Assembly (NCBI GenBank): GCA_031278665.1
Contig: JAITKC010000005.1
Span: 1-6,453, forward strand
DNA length: 6,453 nucleotides
Reading direction: 5' to 3'
Source of the DNA: Bifidobacteriaceae bacterium
Lineage (GTDB): Bacteria > Actinomycetota > Actinomycetes > Actinomycetales > WQXJ01
Below, piece by piece: positions 6,009 through 6,453 of the stretch. How positions within the stretch are numbered: position 1 is the first letter of the stretch; every line of letters starts with the position of its first letter. Made by a program: the position numbers and the translations under genes. The notes beneath the pieces are model-generated. The model was not told where the DNA came from, ran no database searches, and saw only the letters and a list, made by a program, of their open reading frames with translations.

Positions 6009-6453
6009 ATGTTCGATCCCGCAACCGGCGAACGGGCCGCCCGCCGACGGCTGGCCGACCCGTTCTTGTCCGCCGGCGACCTGGCCATCATCGCCGGGGC
6101 CTTCTCCTCGCTGGCCCCGTTAGTCGCCGCGCACCCTTCCCTATACCGCGCGCTCGCGCAGCGGCTGCGGACCCTCCAACGCGCCGACGTCAACGTCATT
6201 CTCGACGCCCGCGCCTCCGAACTTGCCGACGATGCCGCCGCCCCGGCTCCGGCGCCGCCCGTCCCCTCGGTTTGGGTCCCCTCGGTTTGGGTCCCCTCGG
6301 ACCGGGTCCGCCGCCGCTCCGTGGTCCCGGCCCCACAGCCGCCGGCCACTCAGCCGCCGGCCGCCCAATCCGAACCGAACCAGCCCCCCTGGCTCACCGA
6401 ACCCGGGCCAGCCGGCCCACCGGCCCCCGACCTGGCGCCCATCGACCCCGCGC
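6009..6453 (+). CDS. Variant leucine-rich repeat (LRV) domain protein, N-terminal part (partial)
   Basis: The frame starts at ATG after a good Shine-Dalgarno site and is open for 148 codons to the window edge, so the 3' end is missing. Residues about 12-68 read 'LADPFLSAGDLAIIAGAFSSLAPLVAAHPSLY...', with the spacing 'DP...LA.IA...SLAPLVAAHPSLY..L...L' of the N-terminal variant leucine-rich repeat domain found in many actinobacterial proteins of unknown function, where it usually precedes a proline-rich linker and other domains. Here a proline- and alanine-rich linker begins near residue 73 and continues to the edge, with pentapeptide repeats VPSVW (85-99) and QPPA-T/A (110-119). There is no signal peptide or membrane helix in the visible part. 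The domain likely serves as a protein-interaction module; no function can be assigned. The family call is from memory of the pattern and is less certain than the gene call. Confidence 0.65.
   Translation, partial: MFDPATGERAARRRLADPFLSAGDLAIIAGAFSSLAPLVAAHPSLYRALAQRLRTLQRADVNVILDARASELADDAAAPAPAPPVPSVWVPSVWVPSDRVRRRSVVPAPQPPATQPPAAQSEPNQPPWLTEPGPAGPPAPDLAPIDPA
6261..6305 (+). repeat. Three tandem 15-bp repeats in frame
   Basis: Copies at 6261-6275 and 6276-6290 are identical (GTCCCCTCGGTTTGG); the third, 6291-6305, differs only in ACC for TTT at bases 11-13. They encode VPSVW, VPSVW and VPSDR. The perfect identity of two copies points to recent duplication by slippage, and the 15-bp length keeps the frame. 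Confidence 0.9.
6336..6365 (+). repeat. Two tandem 15-bp repeats in frame
   Basis: The units at 6336-6350 and 6351-6365 share CAGCCGCCGGCC and differ in the last three bases (ACT versus GCC), encoding QPPAT and QPPAA. They have the same period as the repeat about 30 bp upstream but an unrelated sequence. Confidence 0.8.

Noticed and set aside
5930..6349. A 139-codon minus-strand frame with GTQTE repeats.
   Set aside because: The repeats are the complement of the VPSVW-coding units. The plus-strand frame has a Shine-Dalgarno site and a recognisable domain.

Overview
The window is very GC-rich and its genes look like those of a member of the Actinomycetota. MenB resembles the mycobacterial form, the ABC ATPase belongs to an actinobacterial-looking 'SRGQ' subfamily, the last gene starts with a variant leucine-rich-repeat domain typical of that phylum, and several genes have an actinobacterial TANNNT -10 element placed for leaderless transcription. 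I cannot name a genus. A long-form, [4Fe-4S]-type IlvD fits an anaerobic or facultative actinobacterium but does not prove it. No mobile element, CRISPR array, tRNA or rRNA gene was seen, and this is mostly ordinary chromosomal housekeeping DNA.

Layout. (1) Bases 1-199: 3' end of rsmI (16S rRNA C1402 2'-O-methyltransferase), plus strand. (2) Bases 200-387: a gap between two converging genes, filled by a G-rich, roughly 6-bp-period repeat that includes a textbook G-quadruplex motif. (3) Bases 388-2329, minus strand: a D-2-hydroxyacid dehydrogenase family gene followed by menB (menaquinone synthesis). (4) Bases 2330-2347: an 18-bp divergent gap holding two overlapping, mirror-image -10 elements, one for the dehydrogenase and one for ilvD. 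(5) Bases 2348-5933, plus strand: ilvD (valine, leucine and isoleucine synthesis), then 8 bp later an ABC ATPase gene, which overlaps a six-helix permease gene by 4 bp; the three look like one operon. (6) Bases 5934-6008: a short gap with a possible promoter and a clear Shine-Dalgarno sequence. (7) Bases 6009 to the end: the start of a gene for a variant leucine-rich-repeat protein with a proline-rich linker, cut by the window edge.

How the parts relate. ilvD and menB are central biosynthetic genes that do not share a pathway. The dehydrogenase and ilvD are tied by a shared divergent promoter, so they may be expressed together. The ABC pair sits behind ilvD without a visible regulator of its own, so it probably follows ilvD expression; its substrate is unknown. 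The features most worth a second look are the symmetric leaderless promoter, the G-rich intergenic repeat, and the 15-bp in-frame repeats in the last gene.
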